A stretch of DNA of 64,000 nucleotides from JANXQZ01 sp038225555 (lineage in GTDB: Bacteria > Acidobacteriota > Terriglobia > Bryobacterales > Bryobacteraceae), in NCBI GenBank assembly GCA_038225555.1, contig JBBRRB010000023.1, positions 31,135-95,134 of the forward strand. Reading direction: 5' to 3'. The translations under genes were made by a program, and so were the position numbers. Of this stretch, positions 8,500 through 17,997 are shown one piece after another. Under the pieces are notes generated by a model. It ran no database searches. It worked only from the letters and a program-made list of their open reading frames with translations, and was not told the DNA's origin. Position 1 is the first letter of the stretch, and each line of letters opens with the position of its first letter.

Positions 8500-9240
8500 A
8501 TGACTTGGAGTTGGTTCGACTTTGCTTGGCCCTGGATAGGGTCAATTGCCGCAGGGCTATTCCTCATCCTATTGTTCGGAACCCAGAGACTGCGAAGCGA
8601 TCTCTCCCTATCTCGATGGCATGATTCCGTTTGGTTATCCTGGTGGGCCGTGCCCGTTTACATGATTCACAATATCGAGGAGTACGGAATAGACTTATTG
8701 GGGCGGATGCACTATTTTCCGGATGCGTTGTGTTCAGCCTTGGGTCTCGCGCACTATCCGGCATGTCCTGTGCCGCCATCCTTTTTTCTGGCTGTGAATA
8801 TTTCTCTGATTTGGGTAGCAGCGCCCGTGGCTGCCCTTCTCAGCCGCAGGCATCCTCTGATCGGGCTCATTTTCTATGGCCTGCTGATCACCAACGGCCT
8901 GACCCATGTTGCTCCGATGCTTTTTGGAAGGGGCTACACTCCGGGTACCTTGAGCGCGTTAATTCTGTTTCTTCCATCATTCTTCTGGGTCGCTCACACC
9001 TGCTTTGGACCAGGGCGAATCAGCTATAAAGGTTTGGCTGTAATTATCGGAGCGGGCGTGATTGTGCATGCCATTCTGATGGGATCGCTTCTTTCATTCA
9101 TCCATGGCGCGATCGGTAGTACCGCTTTGATTTCTCTCCAGCTACTGAACGCCATCTTGTTCCTCTTCTTACCGTGGATCGCCGAACGATTTCTGAGGCT
9201 AACGCCAGCGGGCGGGCGCGTGGCGAGTAGCTGGACATAA
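8500..9240 (+). CDS. HXXEE-domain membrane protein
   Basis: About 246 residues with six or so hydrophobic segments. The diagnostic motif HNIEE is at residues 57-61, at the end of a membrane segment (VPVYMIHNIEEYG), and the later NGLTHV helix fits the HXXEE family. The paired acidic and histidine residues suggest a metal- or proton-binding membrane site, but no reaction is established for the family. A GTG at 8491 is an alternative start three codons upstream. It stands alone between small genes and a decayed gene. Confidence 0.75.
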   Translation: MTWSWFDFAWPWIGSIAAGLFLILLFGTQRLRSDLSLSRWHDSVWLSWWAVPVYMIHNIEEYGIDLLGRMHYFPDALCSALGLAHYPACPVPPSFFLAVNISLIWVAAPVAALLSRRHPLIGLIFYGLLITNGLTHVAPMLFGRGYTPGTLSALILFLPSFFWVAHTCFGPGRISYKGLAVIIGAGVIVHAILMGSLLSFIHGAIGSTALISLQLLNAILFLFLPWIAERFLRLTPAGGRVASSWT

Positions 9241-9333
9241 ACGTTGCAGAAATTAAGGCTGGATCGAAAAAGCGCACGGTCGGACGAACGCCGTTACTTG
9301 CCGGGCTGCCATCGCGACCTTATGATCCTTGCC

Positions 9334-9631
9334 CTAGAACTCCACGCTCTCCCTCGTGGACGGCAGTTTTCTATTTGTCACCACGACCGTCGGAGTGTCG
9401 CCATAGGGCCAGCTGAGTTGCAGCGCGTGCTCATAGGTGCGAGAACCTAGCACGTAGCAGTCTACCGACTAGATAACCTCAGCCGCCGTCGTCAGTAACC
9501 CCTCTTTCGTAGACGTCGCCAGAACTGCCCATCCACGAAACACTGTTGTCCTTGTTGGCGATGAAGCCATCAAGGCTTGAAACCACGTGCAGCGTTACCC
9601 GGGAGCGACTGCGGACGCTCTGGTTGAGCAT
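9334..9631 (-). pseudogene. Decayed dihydrofolate-reductase-like (RibD C-terminal) protein
   Basis: From an ATG at 9631 the frame gives RVTLHVVSSLDGFIANKD then VSWMGSSGDVYERGV, the start of the RibD_C/DHFR-like family, and runs into a stop. After a frameshift the sequence YVLGSRTYEHALQL plus SWPYGDTPTVVVTNRKLPS continues the same family to another stop at 9334-9336. The second half of the domain is gone. It adjoins the tssM 3' end (stop at 9635), so it marks a junction between the T6SS fragment and unrelated DNA. Confidence 0.7.
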
Positions 9632-9634
9632 CAC

Positions 9635-12600
9635 TTAATTCAATGCCGCTTTTCCAGGGCACCGGCAACTGAAAAACCCCTTATCGAACGCTGTCTCCAC
9701 GCCCCCTGGAAATTCTTCGATTCTAATGTGAACCGTAACTTCCTTCCCGCCCACTATGACGGGTTCGGCGATCCCCCGTCCATGCCGCAGCTTCGTCAGC
9801 GTTACCTCACGAGCCCCGGGTGCGTGCGGGTCCGCCTCGGCCATCAGTTGAAAAATGCTCCAAGGCCCTTCGTAAGATGCCATCGATACCGTGGTGTCCG
9901 ACGATTGCACATCCAGCTTCAGTCCTTGCGGCGACCCGGCCGGCGACGTGTACTGGTGCGAACCTTGTCCCGTCTGGCCGTCAATCGTCAGCGTGATCGC
10001 CTTCACGCCAGGATTCGGATTCGGCAGCACATTCAGCTTGTACCGCATGGACGGCGTGGCCGAACCATCGGCGAAAAGCACGTCCGAGATATGTGCCATC
10101 CGATTAAACGAATCGATGAAGGTCTGATCGAGTTTGACGCCAGCAGGCGCGTCCGCTTTCACCTCGTAGTTCTTGCCCGCCTTGACCAGGATCGGTGCCA
10201 GCCTTTGTTTATAAAACGCCCACAAAGCGCCCGTTTGGGGAGAGAAAATGGCCGACGCTTCTGCTAGCGAAGCCTCGGCTGCGTTGGGTGAGGGATTGAA
10301 TGGGTATTTTTGCTGAAGCGGCTTCATCTGGGCGCACAGCTTGACGAGCGCCACGTTGATCTCTCCAGTTGGGTTCGCGATCACTATCAGGGGCCGCGCT
10401 CTCTCGAACGGTTCGATCAACAGCCGCTTGACGTCTTCCTCTATTGCCTCTGGGCTGCGATCGAACTTCCGGCCTATTTCTCCGCGAACAAGATCCAGTC
10501 CTTCGTCCATATTCTTTTTGGCTTCCGCATTCAGGGGATCGGTATTGGAAGCCGCCAATCCCTCCATGGTCTTGCGCAAGGCGCCCAGCGCCTTCGTATA
10601 GCTGGCATTCGCAGCGTCGTTCCAATTGCGCTGGCTCGCCTGCGCCGTGAATAAAGTGTGTACAGACTGGAAGGCATCTTGCGGCGGAGCTGGATTTGCG
10701 CTGGACACTCTAGGCACGCTGCCAGATCCAGCCAATTCGGCCGCCTCCTTGGCGGCGCGCCCTACTCGAAAGCGGTCCGTGATCCTGCTGCCAACTTTGC
10801 CGCCCACATTCTTGGCTGAGTCCATGAGTTTTGAGTTTGACGAAACCGCAGCCACCGCGTTCTCATGTGCCATGTACAGCAATCCGAGCAGCGGCGAATC
10901 CGCGTCTTCGAGTATCGACAGTTTGCTTGCAGCGTCTTTTGGGTTGTTATACGCTTTCACCTGGACGGCGGCGAGAAGGGCCTTCCATTTCCGAGCGTAA
11001 TCGCTGGCATAGAGCTCTTTTAGACGGTTGGATAACGCATCCCCTTCCATCAGCCCGGCTACGCGGTCCCCGAGCTTGGTCCCCAGCACGCACGATTCAC
11101 CCGTCGCGCCCCCACTCCCTTCGTTGGAGATCAGGTCTGACATGACACCCGATCCAGCATGCGTGAAAGCACCCGGTATATCGCCCACTCCCGACAACAC
11201 CTGCTGATACTTCGGCGCATAATCGGCCAGACGAATCGGCTGCTTCACCATCTGATTGGCCTTGTCCACTAATTCGCGATAAATGCGGTCCTCGCCCCTG
11301 GAGTTGGCCAGATAAGTCCGGCCGCGATCAACCGCCGACGTTTTGGCCTCTATCGAAAACGGCACGCGCTTGTGCTTCAATTCTTGAGAGTAGAACTCGA
11401 ACTGCCGGAGAGCTTTCTTCGAGGAATCGTCGGTCGGGGTGCGTCCCGCGAACCAGATCCCACTTAAGGTTTGCGCCAGCGGGGGCTCCACCGCGCACGC
11501 TTGTGTAGTGACGGTTAGATAAGTCTTGAGGCTGTCATAAGTCGGGTTATAGGGGTGAGCGGCATCGGGCTGAGCGGGCAATCCCCCCAATTGCTTCGAC
11601 AGACTTTGAGCCACCGGATCCAGCATATTCTCGCGGAAAGATTTGAAGTAAAGATTCCGCGCCGGCTCGATCAACCCCTGAGCGGGATAAAGCAGAAAAC
11701 CCATGCTCCAGGGCGCGCTATGCTCGTAGCTATTCAGCAGCACGAGATGCTCTCGCAGCCCGTCGAGCGCATCCAGGTTGAACTCGCGGCCCTCCACGGA
11801 CTCCGAGGCCGCCTCCACGCTTTTCAGAAACGAATAATTGTTCCAGGCCGAGACCGCGGCCCATAGACCAAGCAGAGCGCAAAGCGCGATCGCGCCTCCA
11901 AACGCAAGATTCCTGAAAACATCGGCGCGGCGGTTATGATAACGCCGTACGGGTATCGGGCTGGTTTGCACGATGTCATGAAAAATCTGGGAAACGAAAC
12001 ACCCTCGATCCTCGAACGACTCAGCAACGGCGGCCGATCCTGCGGCCTCCGCAGCGGCCCGCTTCAATTCAGCTTGCACGGCGTCGCCGCGCAACATGCG
12101 AGTGGAATCGGAGATGTTCCGGATAATCGACCGGTCGAGCGACAGCGTGTCGCCGCCGCCCGAGCGCGGAACGGGCCGGGTGCCCATGAAATAAAAGCCG
12201 CGCAGTTGCGGCTCCGGCTGAAGCGGATTCGGGCGGAATACGTCCACCAGGAACTGCACCAGAGCGCTGCGCATTCTCTTCATTTCCCGGGGAAATTCGT
12301 AGATCGCGGGTTTGCGCGCGGGATCCGTTTCGCGGGCCAGAAACGTCAGGCGGTAATGAGCCAGCGAGTGATAAAGGGCGTTGAACGTCTCGTTTAGCCG
12401 GCCTGTCTCGGCTTCGGCATAGAGCTCGTCCGTCGAGCGCTGGCCCGCCGAAAGCGGATCGAGCGAACAGCCGAGCGGCTGCTGATCTTCCGGCTGGCGG
12501 AGGCGGCTGAAGTATTCGCGGAAATGGCGGATTCCATCAGCTTTTGAAAATATCACCCAAACGGGGATATCGCAGGCGATCGTCTGCGCCGCCACCCGCA

Positions 12601-13336
12601 AACGATCCTGCAAAACACGAGCGAGCGTAGATATCCGCGCCGCATCGGGAATATCCGTAAAGAGATTGGAATCGATGAACAGAATCAGGCCACGCAAACT
12701 GTTTCTCTTGGCGCCCCCGCTCCACATCGTTTTCAGAAAAGAAGCGGGGGAGTTCCCGTTTAGCGAGGCGACAAAACGGGACCATCGTCCGGAATCGTCC
12801 ATGAAAATTCGGCCTGAGGCTTCGGCGATCAGGGAGTCCTTTGCGTACCAGAAATTGGCTATCTGGGTAGGAACGATTCTGGGGCCGCTGTGAATCTGGC
12901 CAGCCAGGGGCTCTTCCTCCAGGCAAGCCTGCAGGAATGTCGTGGTCTTGCCGCTGCCCTCCACTCCCGTCAGGATGTACAGAGGCAGATCGGCAAGTCG
13001 CGGACGCACGTGTTTGCTCGCCAGTCTCGTCGATCTTGCCAGCTTGCCTTCCGCCTCCTTCACAAGCTGCTGAACCGCCTGCAAGTCGGGATCGTCGGTG
13101 CGAGCCAAAGGCTTGCCCGGGTCGGACCGGGGCTGGGGCTGCTCGGGAGGGTGCGTCTTGGCAGACAAGCTGGAAACCAGCCAGTAAACACCGGCCAGTG
13201 TAAAGCCGCAAGCCGTCAGCACGCTGCCCACGGCAATCATGGTGGAACCAGCCAGGAAGAGCCAGCACGCCACCCAGACAAGGATCGTATAAAGCAGGAG
13301 AATCAGGATAATGACGATTGCCTTGCGCTTGTTCAT
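9635..13336 (-). CDS. tssM: Type VI secretion membrane-complex protein TssM (IcmF)
   Basis: 1233 residues. Two N-terminal membrane segments (about 5-28 and 30-55) are followed by a cytoplasmic NTPase-like domain with Walker A GVEGSGKTT (K130) and the IcmF landmark GLILFIDSN. A third membrane segment at about 475-495 precedes the large periplasmic IcmF-related and DUF1215-like region. TssM forms the trans-envelope channel with TssL and the lipoprotein TssJ. It begins one base after the tssL stop and is clearly cotranscribed with it. TssJ and TssK, usual neighbours, are absent. Its 3' end abuts a decayed gene. Confidence 0.93.
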   Translation of the reverse strand: MNKRKAIVIILILLLYTILVWVACWLFLAGSTMIAVGSVLTACGFTLAGVYWLVSSLSAKTHPPEQPQPRSDPGKPLARTDDPDLQAVQQLVKEAEGKLARSTRLASKHVRPRLADLPLYILTGVEGSGKTTTFLQACLEEEPLAGQIHSGPRIVPTQIANFWYAKDSLIAEASGRIFMDDSGRWSRFVASLNGNSPASFLKTMWSGGAKRNSLRGLILFIDSNLFTDIPDAARISTLARVLQDRLRVAAQTIACDIPVWVIFSKADGIRHFREYFSRLRQPEDQQPLGCSLDPLSAGQRSTDELYAEAETGRLNETFNALYHSLAHYRLTFLARETDPARKPAIYEFPREMKRMRSALVQFLVDVFRPNPLQPEPQLRGFYFMGTRPVPRSGGGDTLSLDRSIIRNISDSTRMLRGDAVQAELKRAAAEAAGSAAVAESFEDRGCFVSQIFHDIVQTSPIPVRRYHNRRADVFRNLAFGGAIALCALLGLWAAVSAWNNYSFLKSVEAASESVEGREFNLDALDGLREHLVLLNSYEHSAPWSMGFLLYPAQGLIEPARNLYFKSFRENMLDPVAQSLSKQLGGLPAQPDAAHPYNPTYDSLKTYLTVTTQACAVEPPLAQTLSGIWFAGRTPTDDSSKKALRQFEFYSQELKHKRVPFSIEAKTSAVDRGRTYLANSRGEDRIYRELVDKANQMVKQPIRLADYAPKYQQVLSGVGDIPGAFTHAGSGVMSDLISNEGSGGATGESCVLGTKLGDRVAGLMEGDALSNRLKELYASDYARKWKALLAAVQVKAYNNPKDAASKLSILEDADSPLLGLLYMAHENAVAAVSSNSKLMDSAKNVGGKVGSRITDRFRVGRAAKEAAELAGSGSVPRVSSANPAPPQDAFQSVHTLFTAQASQRNWNDAANASYTKALGALRKTMEGLAASNTDPLNAEAKKNMDEGLDLVRGEIGRKFDRSPEAIEEDVKRLLIEPFERARPLIVIANPTGEINVALVKLCAQMKPLQQKYPFNPSPNAAEASLAEASAIFSPQTGALWAFYKQRLAPILVKAGKNYEVKADAPAGVKLDQTFIDSFNRMAHISDVLFADGSATPSMRYKLNVLPNPNPGVKAITLTIDGQTGQGSHQYTSPAGSPQGLKLDVQSSDTTVSMASYEGPWSIFQLMAEADPHAPGAREVTLTKLRHGRGIAEPVIVGGKEVTVHIRIEEFPGGVETAFDKGFFSCRCPGKAALN

Positions 13337-13337
13337 G

Positions 13338-14048
13338 TTAAGTTGTGATTCCAGACCGGATACTGGAGGCTATCCAGGCCAGCCCGAAACGAAAAACCAG
13401 CCACGCCGCAATTAACAACGCGAACGATACGACGGCAGCCAGGCGCCAGTGATTGGATCCGCTCTCCAGGGGCGGCGGCGCAGTCGGCTTGGCGTCTTCC
13501 CCGACCAAAAACTTCATCGCCGACCCGCGCACGCTTTCAATCCTCGCGCGCAGATCCTCGTTGACCTGCCTCAATTCGCTCCCCTGATTATCCCCATAAC
13601 CGCCATACTTGCCCTGGTAACCAAGCAGCAGACAGAGATAATATACTTCTAGAATGTCAGCGAGCTGCGGCGAATCCCGGCGCTTGTTGAGGGCTTTCAG
13701 TTGGTCGAAAAACCTTTCGCCGGCGACCGCCTGCCCATAGAGCTGTTCCTGAAGAGAAGCCCACGCATGCCGGCTGGGATCTTTCGAATCGAGCACCGCT
13801 TCGTCCAGAAAAGCGACCACCGCGTAATTAGTATCCTGGACATCTTTCTCCGGATAGCCGAACCGGATTGCTTCGCGTTCCACCCCCGAGAGCACGTCCC
13901 GAATGCGTTTCTGAAAATCGATGCAATTCGTGATGGGATGGGATCCCGAGCGCACGCGCACGATGCTGGTCAACAAGCCTTGGTACAGCAAGGCGAGATT
14001 GTCTCCGCCGTGAGACGCGCTCTGTGCCGGGTTGAGAGTCGAGGTCAT
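13338..14048 (-). CDS. tssL: Type VI secretion membrane-complex protein TssL (DotU)
   Basis: 236 residues. The cytoplasmic DotU domain shows AVVAFLDEAVLDS, WASLQEQLYG, GERFFDQL and LEVYYLCLLLGYQGKYGG, and one C-terminal membrane anchor at about residues 202-226 ends the protein. TssL forms the inner-membrane base with TssM and contacts the baseplate. No peptidoglycan-binding C-terminal extension is present. It is the first gene of the leftward tssL-tssM operon; upstream lies about 120 bases with no obvious gene, then the PIN toxin. Confidence 0.93.
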   Translation of the reverse strand: MTSTLNPAQSASHGGDNLALLYQGLLTSIVRVRSGSHPITNCIDFQKRIRDVLSGVEREAIRFGYPEKDVQDTNYAVVAFLDEAVLDSKDPSRHAWASLQEQLYGQAVAGERFFDQLKALNKRRDSPQLADILEVYYLCLLLGYQGKYGGYGDNQGSELRQVNEDLRARIESVRGSAMKFLVGEDAKPTAPPPLESGSNHWRLAAVVSFALLIAAWLVFRFGLAWIASSIRSGITT

Positions 14049-14173
14049 GATAAGCCGTTGCTAAAGTGTAATGCAATCGGATACGAGCGGCAAGAAGGGG
14101 GAGGAAGAGAACGATGATGGGGGAGGAGCAATGCGGTCGGTTGATGGAGTGGCCCGCCCCGCTCGCAACAACG

Positions 14174-14620
14174 CTAATTCCCGAGTAGTGTAACTTCGAC
14201 GTTCCGGATCTGCGCCGTCATCGCCAATCCTCGATCTAACGTCACCAGATGAGTTCCTCCGGCCTCCGCAAACCCCACCAGGTAAGAGTCAGCGATCGCC
14301 TTGGTCGCAGATTGCGCACCGAATCTTTCGAGAGCTTGGCAGAACAGCAAATCGATGCCGGACGGCTCAGGCATCAGCTCAACCTGCGGATCTCGCATCC
14401 AGCGGTCGTACAGCTGAAGTGCGCCGTTCATCGTCACCGTGCTCTCGCCCATCACCTTCCGATTCGTCAACAATCGCAGGAAACCCAGCATGGTAAAGCG
14501 GCAGAACAGAAATGCGGAATCGTTGGCTAACCCATACCAGCGTGAAGCGGCAGCGTGCTGCGGGTGCCGTGCCCACGTCATCGCCAGCCAAACGTTAATA
14601 TCAATCAAATACGAGATCAT
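14174..14620 (-). CDS. vapC: PIN-domain ribonuclease toxin (VapC family)
   Basis: 148 residues from the ATG at 14620 (MISYLIDINVWLA). Acidic PIN positions visible are D7, D111 (AIADSYL) and D129 (VTLDRGL). The subfamily segment CRFTMLGFLRLLTN lacks the usual Glu, as do related mycobacterial-type PIN toxins. Such toxins cleave RNA and are neutralised by their antitoxin. The start overlaps the end of the Phd antitoxin by 20 bases, so the two are translated together. It lies on the tssL strand, downstream of its own promoter. Confidence 0.85.
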   Translation of the reverse strand: MISYLIDINVWLAMTWARHPQHAAASRWYGLANDSAFLFCRFTMLGFLRLLTNRKVMGESTVTMNGALQLYDRWMRDPQVELMPEPSGIDLLFCQALERFGAQSATKAIADSYLVGFAEAGGTHLVTLDRGLAMTAQIRNVEVTLLGN

Positions 14621-14828
14621 AGGGCGTCTCGGTATTTGGGCACAGAGGGCCGGGCTCGCCCGTGCCTTCAAGCAGCGGGAGAGTTACGCGTTCGCCCCTG
14701 CGCTGCCTCACCGGCGTGATCTTCGCCACAGGTTGGCCATGCTTAGTAATGATAATCCCCTCTGCCGGAAGCTGATCCAGCAAGGCTAAACACTGGCGAC
14801 GAAATTCCGTTGCGCTTAGATCCTTCAT
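14601..14828 (-). CDS. Phd/YefM-family antitoxin
   Basis: About 75 residues from the ATG at 14828. The N-terminus is typical Phd: DLSATEFRRQCLALLDQL, then GIIITKHGQPVAKITPV. The C-terminal 30 residues are the variable toxin-binding tail. A TTG at 14837 is a weaker in-frame start and lies inside the operator palindrome. It pairs with the overlapping PIN toxin and should repress its own promoter. Confidence 0.85.
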   Translation of the reverse strand: MKDLSATEFRRQCLALLDQLPAEGIIITKHGQPVAKITPVRQRRGERVTLPLLEGTGEPGPLCPNTETPYDLVFD

Positions 14829-14836
14829 ACTTTCCA

Positions 14837-14858
14837 AGTGTACACCTAGATGTACACT
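14837..14858. promoter_or_regulatory. Palindromic operator of the Phd/PIN operon
   Basis: AGTGTACA and TGTACACT form a perfect 8-bp inverted repeat around CCTAGA, nine bases upstream of the antitoxin ATG. Phd-type antitoxins bind such palindromes to autoregulate (family knowledge); that this one is bound is inferred from position. The phosphatase gene starts 14 bases away on the other side, so divergent transcription could be affected too. Confidence 0.65.
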
Positions 14859-14871
14859 CTATCTAGCAAAC

Positions 14872-15720
14872 ATGGGCACCGGCGGAATTCGCGTGCTGAA
14901 CTCGCCAGATTATCCCGAACCCGGCGTGCTGCCGACGAATTTCGCTAAACTCTTACCCATGGCCCTGGATGTTTTCGGCATCACCGATCCTGGTTGTGTC
15001 CGCTCGGAAAACCAGGATTGCATCCTGATGGACGCCGCTCTTGGATTGTTTCTCGTCTGCGATGGCATGGGCGGCCATCAGCACGGCGAAATCGCCGCCG
15101 AACTGGCCACCGCCGCAGTCCGGTTTTCGATCGACGCCTCGCGGGACCGGCTGGATGTGAGCTGGCCCTTTGGCTACGACTTCAATTTGTCCACCGACGC
15201 GAATCGTCTCGCAACCGGCGTTCGCGTTGCCAATCGCCAAGTCTGGCGCCGGGCCGAGCAAAGCATCGAGTGTGCCGGAATGGGTACTACGGTGGCCGCT
15301 ATTCTGATTTGCGACGGGTCCATGATTGTCGCCAATGTGGGCGATAGCCGAGTCTATCTGCTGCGCGACGGCGTTCTCCAGCAGCTTTCGATTGACGACA
15401 CCATGATCGGAAGCCTCCTGCAGCGCGGATTAATCGCCGCGGCCGACGTGCACAAACATCCGATGCGCAACGTGCTGACTCAGTCCGCTGGATCGCAGGA
15501 GACTGTCGAAGTTCACGTTCGCGCGGAAACCCTGCGAACCCACGATGTCGTGCTGCTGTGCAGCGACGGTCTGCATGGCGTAATCGGCGATGATGGAGTC
15601 CGCTCGATTCTGTCGGGAAACGGGGGGGTGGAGCGCTGCGTCGGAAGGCTAATCACAGCCGCTAAGAACGCAGGCGGTCCGGATAATATCTCCGCCGTGG
15701 TGTTGAGATACAGTGAGTAG
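14872..15720 (+). CDS. PP2C-family Ser/Thr protein phosphatase
   Basis: 282 residues from ATG 14872, or 253 from ATG 14959 (MALDVFGITDPG), which fits family N-termini better. PPM motifs are all present: VRSENQD, FLVCDGMGGHQHGEIAAE, ANVGDSRVYLLRDG, CSDGLHGVI and GGPDNISAVVL. The enzyme is metal-dependent and cytosolic, and should reverse Ser/Thr phosphorylation. The kinase gene starts nine bases after its stop, a phosphatase-kinase pair of the PppA/PpkA type often linked to T6SS loci. Its target is not shown; proximity to tssL-tssM suggests secretion control, but a general regulatory role is possible. Confidence 0.88.
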   Translation: MGTGGIRVLNSPDYPEPGVLPTNFAKLLPMALDVFGITDPGCVRSENQDCILMDAALGLFLVCDGMGGHQHGEIAAELATAAVRFSIDASRDRLDVSWPFGYDFNLSTDANRLATGVRVANRQVWRRAEQSIECAGMGTTVAAILICDGSMIVANVGDSRVYLLRDGVLQQLSIDDTMIGSLLQRGLIAAADVHKHPMRNVLTQSAGSQETVEVHVRAETLRTHDVVLLCSDGLHGVIGDDGVRSILSGNGGVERCVGRLITAAKNAGGPDNISAVVLRYSE

Positions 15721-15729
15721 CCGCCGGGT

Positions 15730-17997
15730 ATGACCACGTTAGGAAGATACGAGATCGTCGACAAGATCGGGAGCGGATCCATGGGCACCGTATACCGGGC
15801 CCGGGACAAAGTTCTGGATCGCGAAGTGGCGTTGAAAACGATTCGCACCGGCACCGATGTCGAACCCGAGCTGCGGGAGCGTTTCTACCGGGAAGCGCGC
15901 GCTTGCGCTCGGCTCCAGCACCCCAACATCATCACCGTTTATGACTTGGGCGAAGTGGATCAAATTGCATTTATAGCCATGGAGTTGTTGGAAGGGCTGG
16001 ATTTCCGCCAGATCATCGAGCAGCGGAAGGACCTTCCTGTCGTTCTCAAGATTGAAGTCATGGCGGAAGTCTGCGAGGCGCTGGCTTATGCCCATGCGCG
16101 GGGCATCATTCATCGAGACATCAAGCCCAGCAATTTGTTTCTGCGGGGGATGCAATGCTCCAAGGTGCTCGATTTCGGCATTGCACGCCTGCCCAGTTCG
16201 CACCTAACCGTGGCAGGCAGAATACTGGGGACGCCGAACTACATGGCGCCGGAGCAGATCCTGTCGCGTCCCAGCGATGGACGGTCGGATCTATTTTCGG
16301 CGGCGATTGTTTTTTTTGAGCTTTTGGCATACGCTCATCCTTTTAAGAGCCAACTAATCCCGCGCCGGATCGTGGACAGCGAGCCGGATTCGCTGTTCGA
16401 TCACGACTCCAAGTTGCCGACTCTGCTCGAGGGCGTGTTCGCGCGCGCTTTGGCCAAAGAGCCGTCGGAGCGCTATCAGAGCGGCGATGAGTTTGCCGCC
16501 GATCTCCGCACCATCTCGGAGGCGATGCGCCATAACGCCTCGCCAACGTTTTCGGAAGTTCGGTTGCCCTCGGACAGGATTCCGAAACCGATTGCGCTAG
16601 CGCAGGCGGTTGCCGCTGACCTATCGTTGCTGACTCCGACACCTCCGGGCGAAGATCCCTATGAGTGGCGATTCTCCGAGGTGCTGAGGATCATTCCGGA
16701 ATTTGACCAAGCCATGGACGCGGGCGATACAGTTGGGGCCCGGAAGATCCTGGCTCAATTGGAGGCGGTGGAAGCGGTGGACGATCGCTTTTCGGCGGCG
16801 GTAGAGCGTTGCCGCAAGCTCGTCGCTGAAACGCCGCCATCGTCCCCCGCCCCCTCTCCCCTGCAATCGCGTCCGAAAACTTCCTCGCAGACGATAGAGG
16901 CGGCCACGGAAACGATCGAGTTTCAGCCGGAACAAATCGCATCGACCACCGAAGACCCTCCCAGCGCTAGAAAATATTGCATCCAGTGCGGCGCGTTGAA
17001 CCGCAAAATTGCTCAATTCTGCATCGAATGCGGGGCTTCCTTCTTAGAGCAGACGGCTCAAGTGGAGCAACCGCCGCGTGCCACCCCTTCCCCGGAGCAA
17101 GGCGAGAGGACCCGCCTATACACTCCCGAACCACGAGCCAAGGCGTTTTGGGAGTACAACTGGGACGAATGGAAGAATTATTCTTCCTGGACCGTGCAGC
17201 AAAAGCAGGTCGCGATCGCCGCGGTCGGCTTCGCGATACTCCTCGTTTTGCTGTGCCTGCTGGTGGCGATTTTGCGCCCTGAGGTTGTTGAGCCCGCCGT
17301 GGCCTGGGCCATCGTCCGGCCGCCGAAAGCGTTTTTATATAAGCAGCCGAACCAGGGGCGAATCGTGACGCTTTCACAGGGGAATAAGGTGCAGATTCTC
17401 CGTCTTCCGATTTCACGCGATCAATGGGTGCGCGCGCAATTCGTTACTCCCTCCAAGACATTCCGTGCCGGGTCTATGCGGGCATTGGATCTGGAGCGGT
17501 GGGACAGTTCGAATTGCGATGCGGCGCTGAAATTGCGGCTGTTGTTCGGTTTTGAAGGTGAGATCGAGGCGCTTCAAAGACTGATTGACAGGTGCCCCGG
17601 AAGCCTGCACGCGGCCAGCATGGAGATTGCAAAGCTGGAGATCCCGGAAATTAAAAGAAGGGCAGACGCCGGAGAAGCCAGGTCCGGATGGGAAGATCAG
17701 CTCAAGAAGCTGCAGGATCGACTGCGCGATTTATCGGACGAGGATAGAAAAGAGATAGAACGCAAACTAGCCGAATTGCCTGCCGAAGCGGCGTCCACGG
17801 CTCCACTGCTCCCTTCTGCGCCTGTTACCATAAACTCACTGATTCAACGAGCGCGTGCACTCTATAATGATGGCGATCTTCACCGCGCCAAGTCTTTGAT
17901 CGATGCAGCGCTCCGTATACAGAAGTCAAACCCGAATGCGATTGCCCTACGAGACACTATTCAGGCAGCTTTGGACGCTGAGTCAACCATACATTAA
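15730..17997 (+). CDS. Membrane-anchored Ser/Thr protein kinase with zinc ribbon and TPR-like C-terminus
   Basis: 755 residues. The kinase domain (about 6-265) has the glycine loop IGSGSMGTVY, K36 (VALK), HRDIKPSN with D130, DFG at 148-150 and the MAPEQ motif, so it is predicted active. Two CxxC pairs (YCIQCG and FCIECG, residues about 414-437) form a zinc ribbon. One membrane segment at about 494-515 places the remaining C-terminus outside, with an SH3-like stretch and TPR-like helices. It sits between a PP2C gene and a PEGA-domain gene whose start overlaps its end, so all three are one operon. The substrate is unknown; the T6SS membrane complex next door is one candidate. Confidence 0.88.
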   Translation: MTTLGRYEIVDKIGSGSMGTVYRARDKVLDREVALKTIRTGTDVEPELRERFYREARACARLQHPNIITVYDLGEVDQIAFIAMELLEGLDFRQIIEQRKDLPVVLKIEVMAEVCEALAYAHARGIIHRDIKPSNLFLRGMQCSKVLDFGIARLPSSHLTVAGRILGTPNYMAPEQILSRPSDGRSDLFSAAIVFFELLAYAHPFKSQLIPRRIVDSEPDSLFDHDSKLPTLLEGVFARALAKEPSERYQSGDEFAADLRTISEAMRHNASPTFSEVRLPSDRIPKPIALAQAVAADLSLLTPTPPGEDPYEWRFSEVLRIIPEFDQAMDAGDTVGARKILAQLEAVEAVDDRFSAAVERCRKLVAETPPSSPAPSPLQSRPKTSSQTIEAATETIEFQPEQIASTTEDPPSARKYCIQCGALNRKIAQFCIECGASFLEQTAQVEQPPRATPSPEQGERTRLYTPEPRAKAFWEYNWDEWKNYSSWTVQQKQVAIAAVGFAILLVLLCLLVAILRPEVVEPAVAWAIVRPPKAFLYKQPNQGRIVTLSQGNKVQILRLPISRDQWVRAQFVTPSKTFRAGSMRALDLERWDSSNCDAALKLRLLFGFEGEIEALQRLIDRCPGSLHAASMEIAKLEIPEIKRRADAGEARSGWEDQLKKLQDRLRDLSDEDRKEIERKLAELPAEAASTAPLLPSAPVTINSLIQRARALYNDGDLHRAKSLIDAALRIQKSNPNAIALRDTIQAALDAESTIH

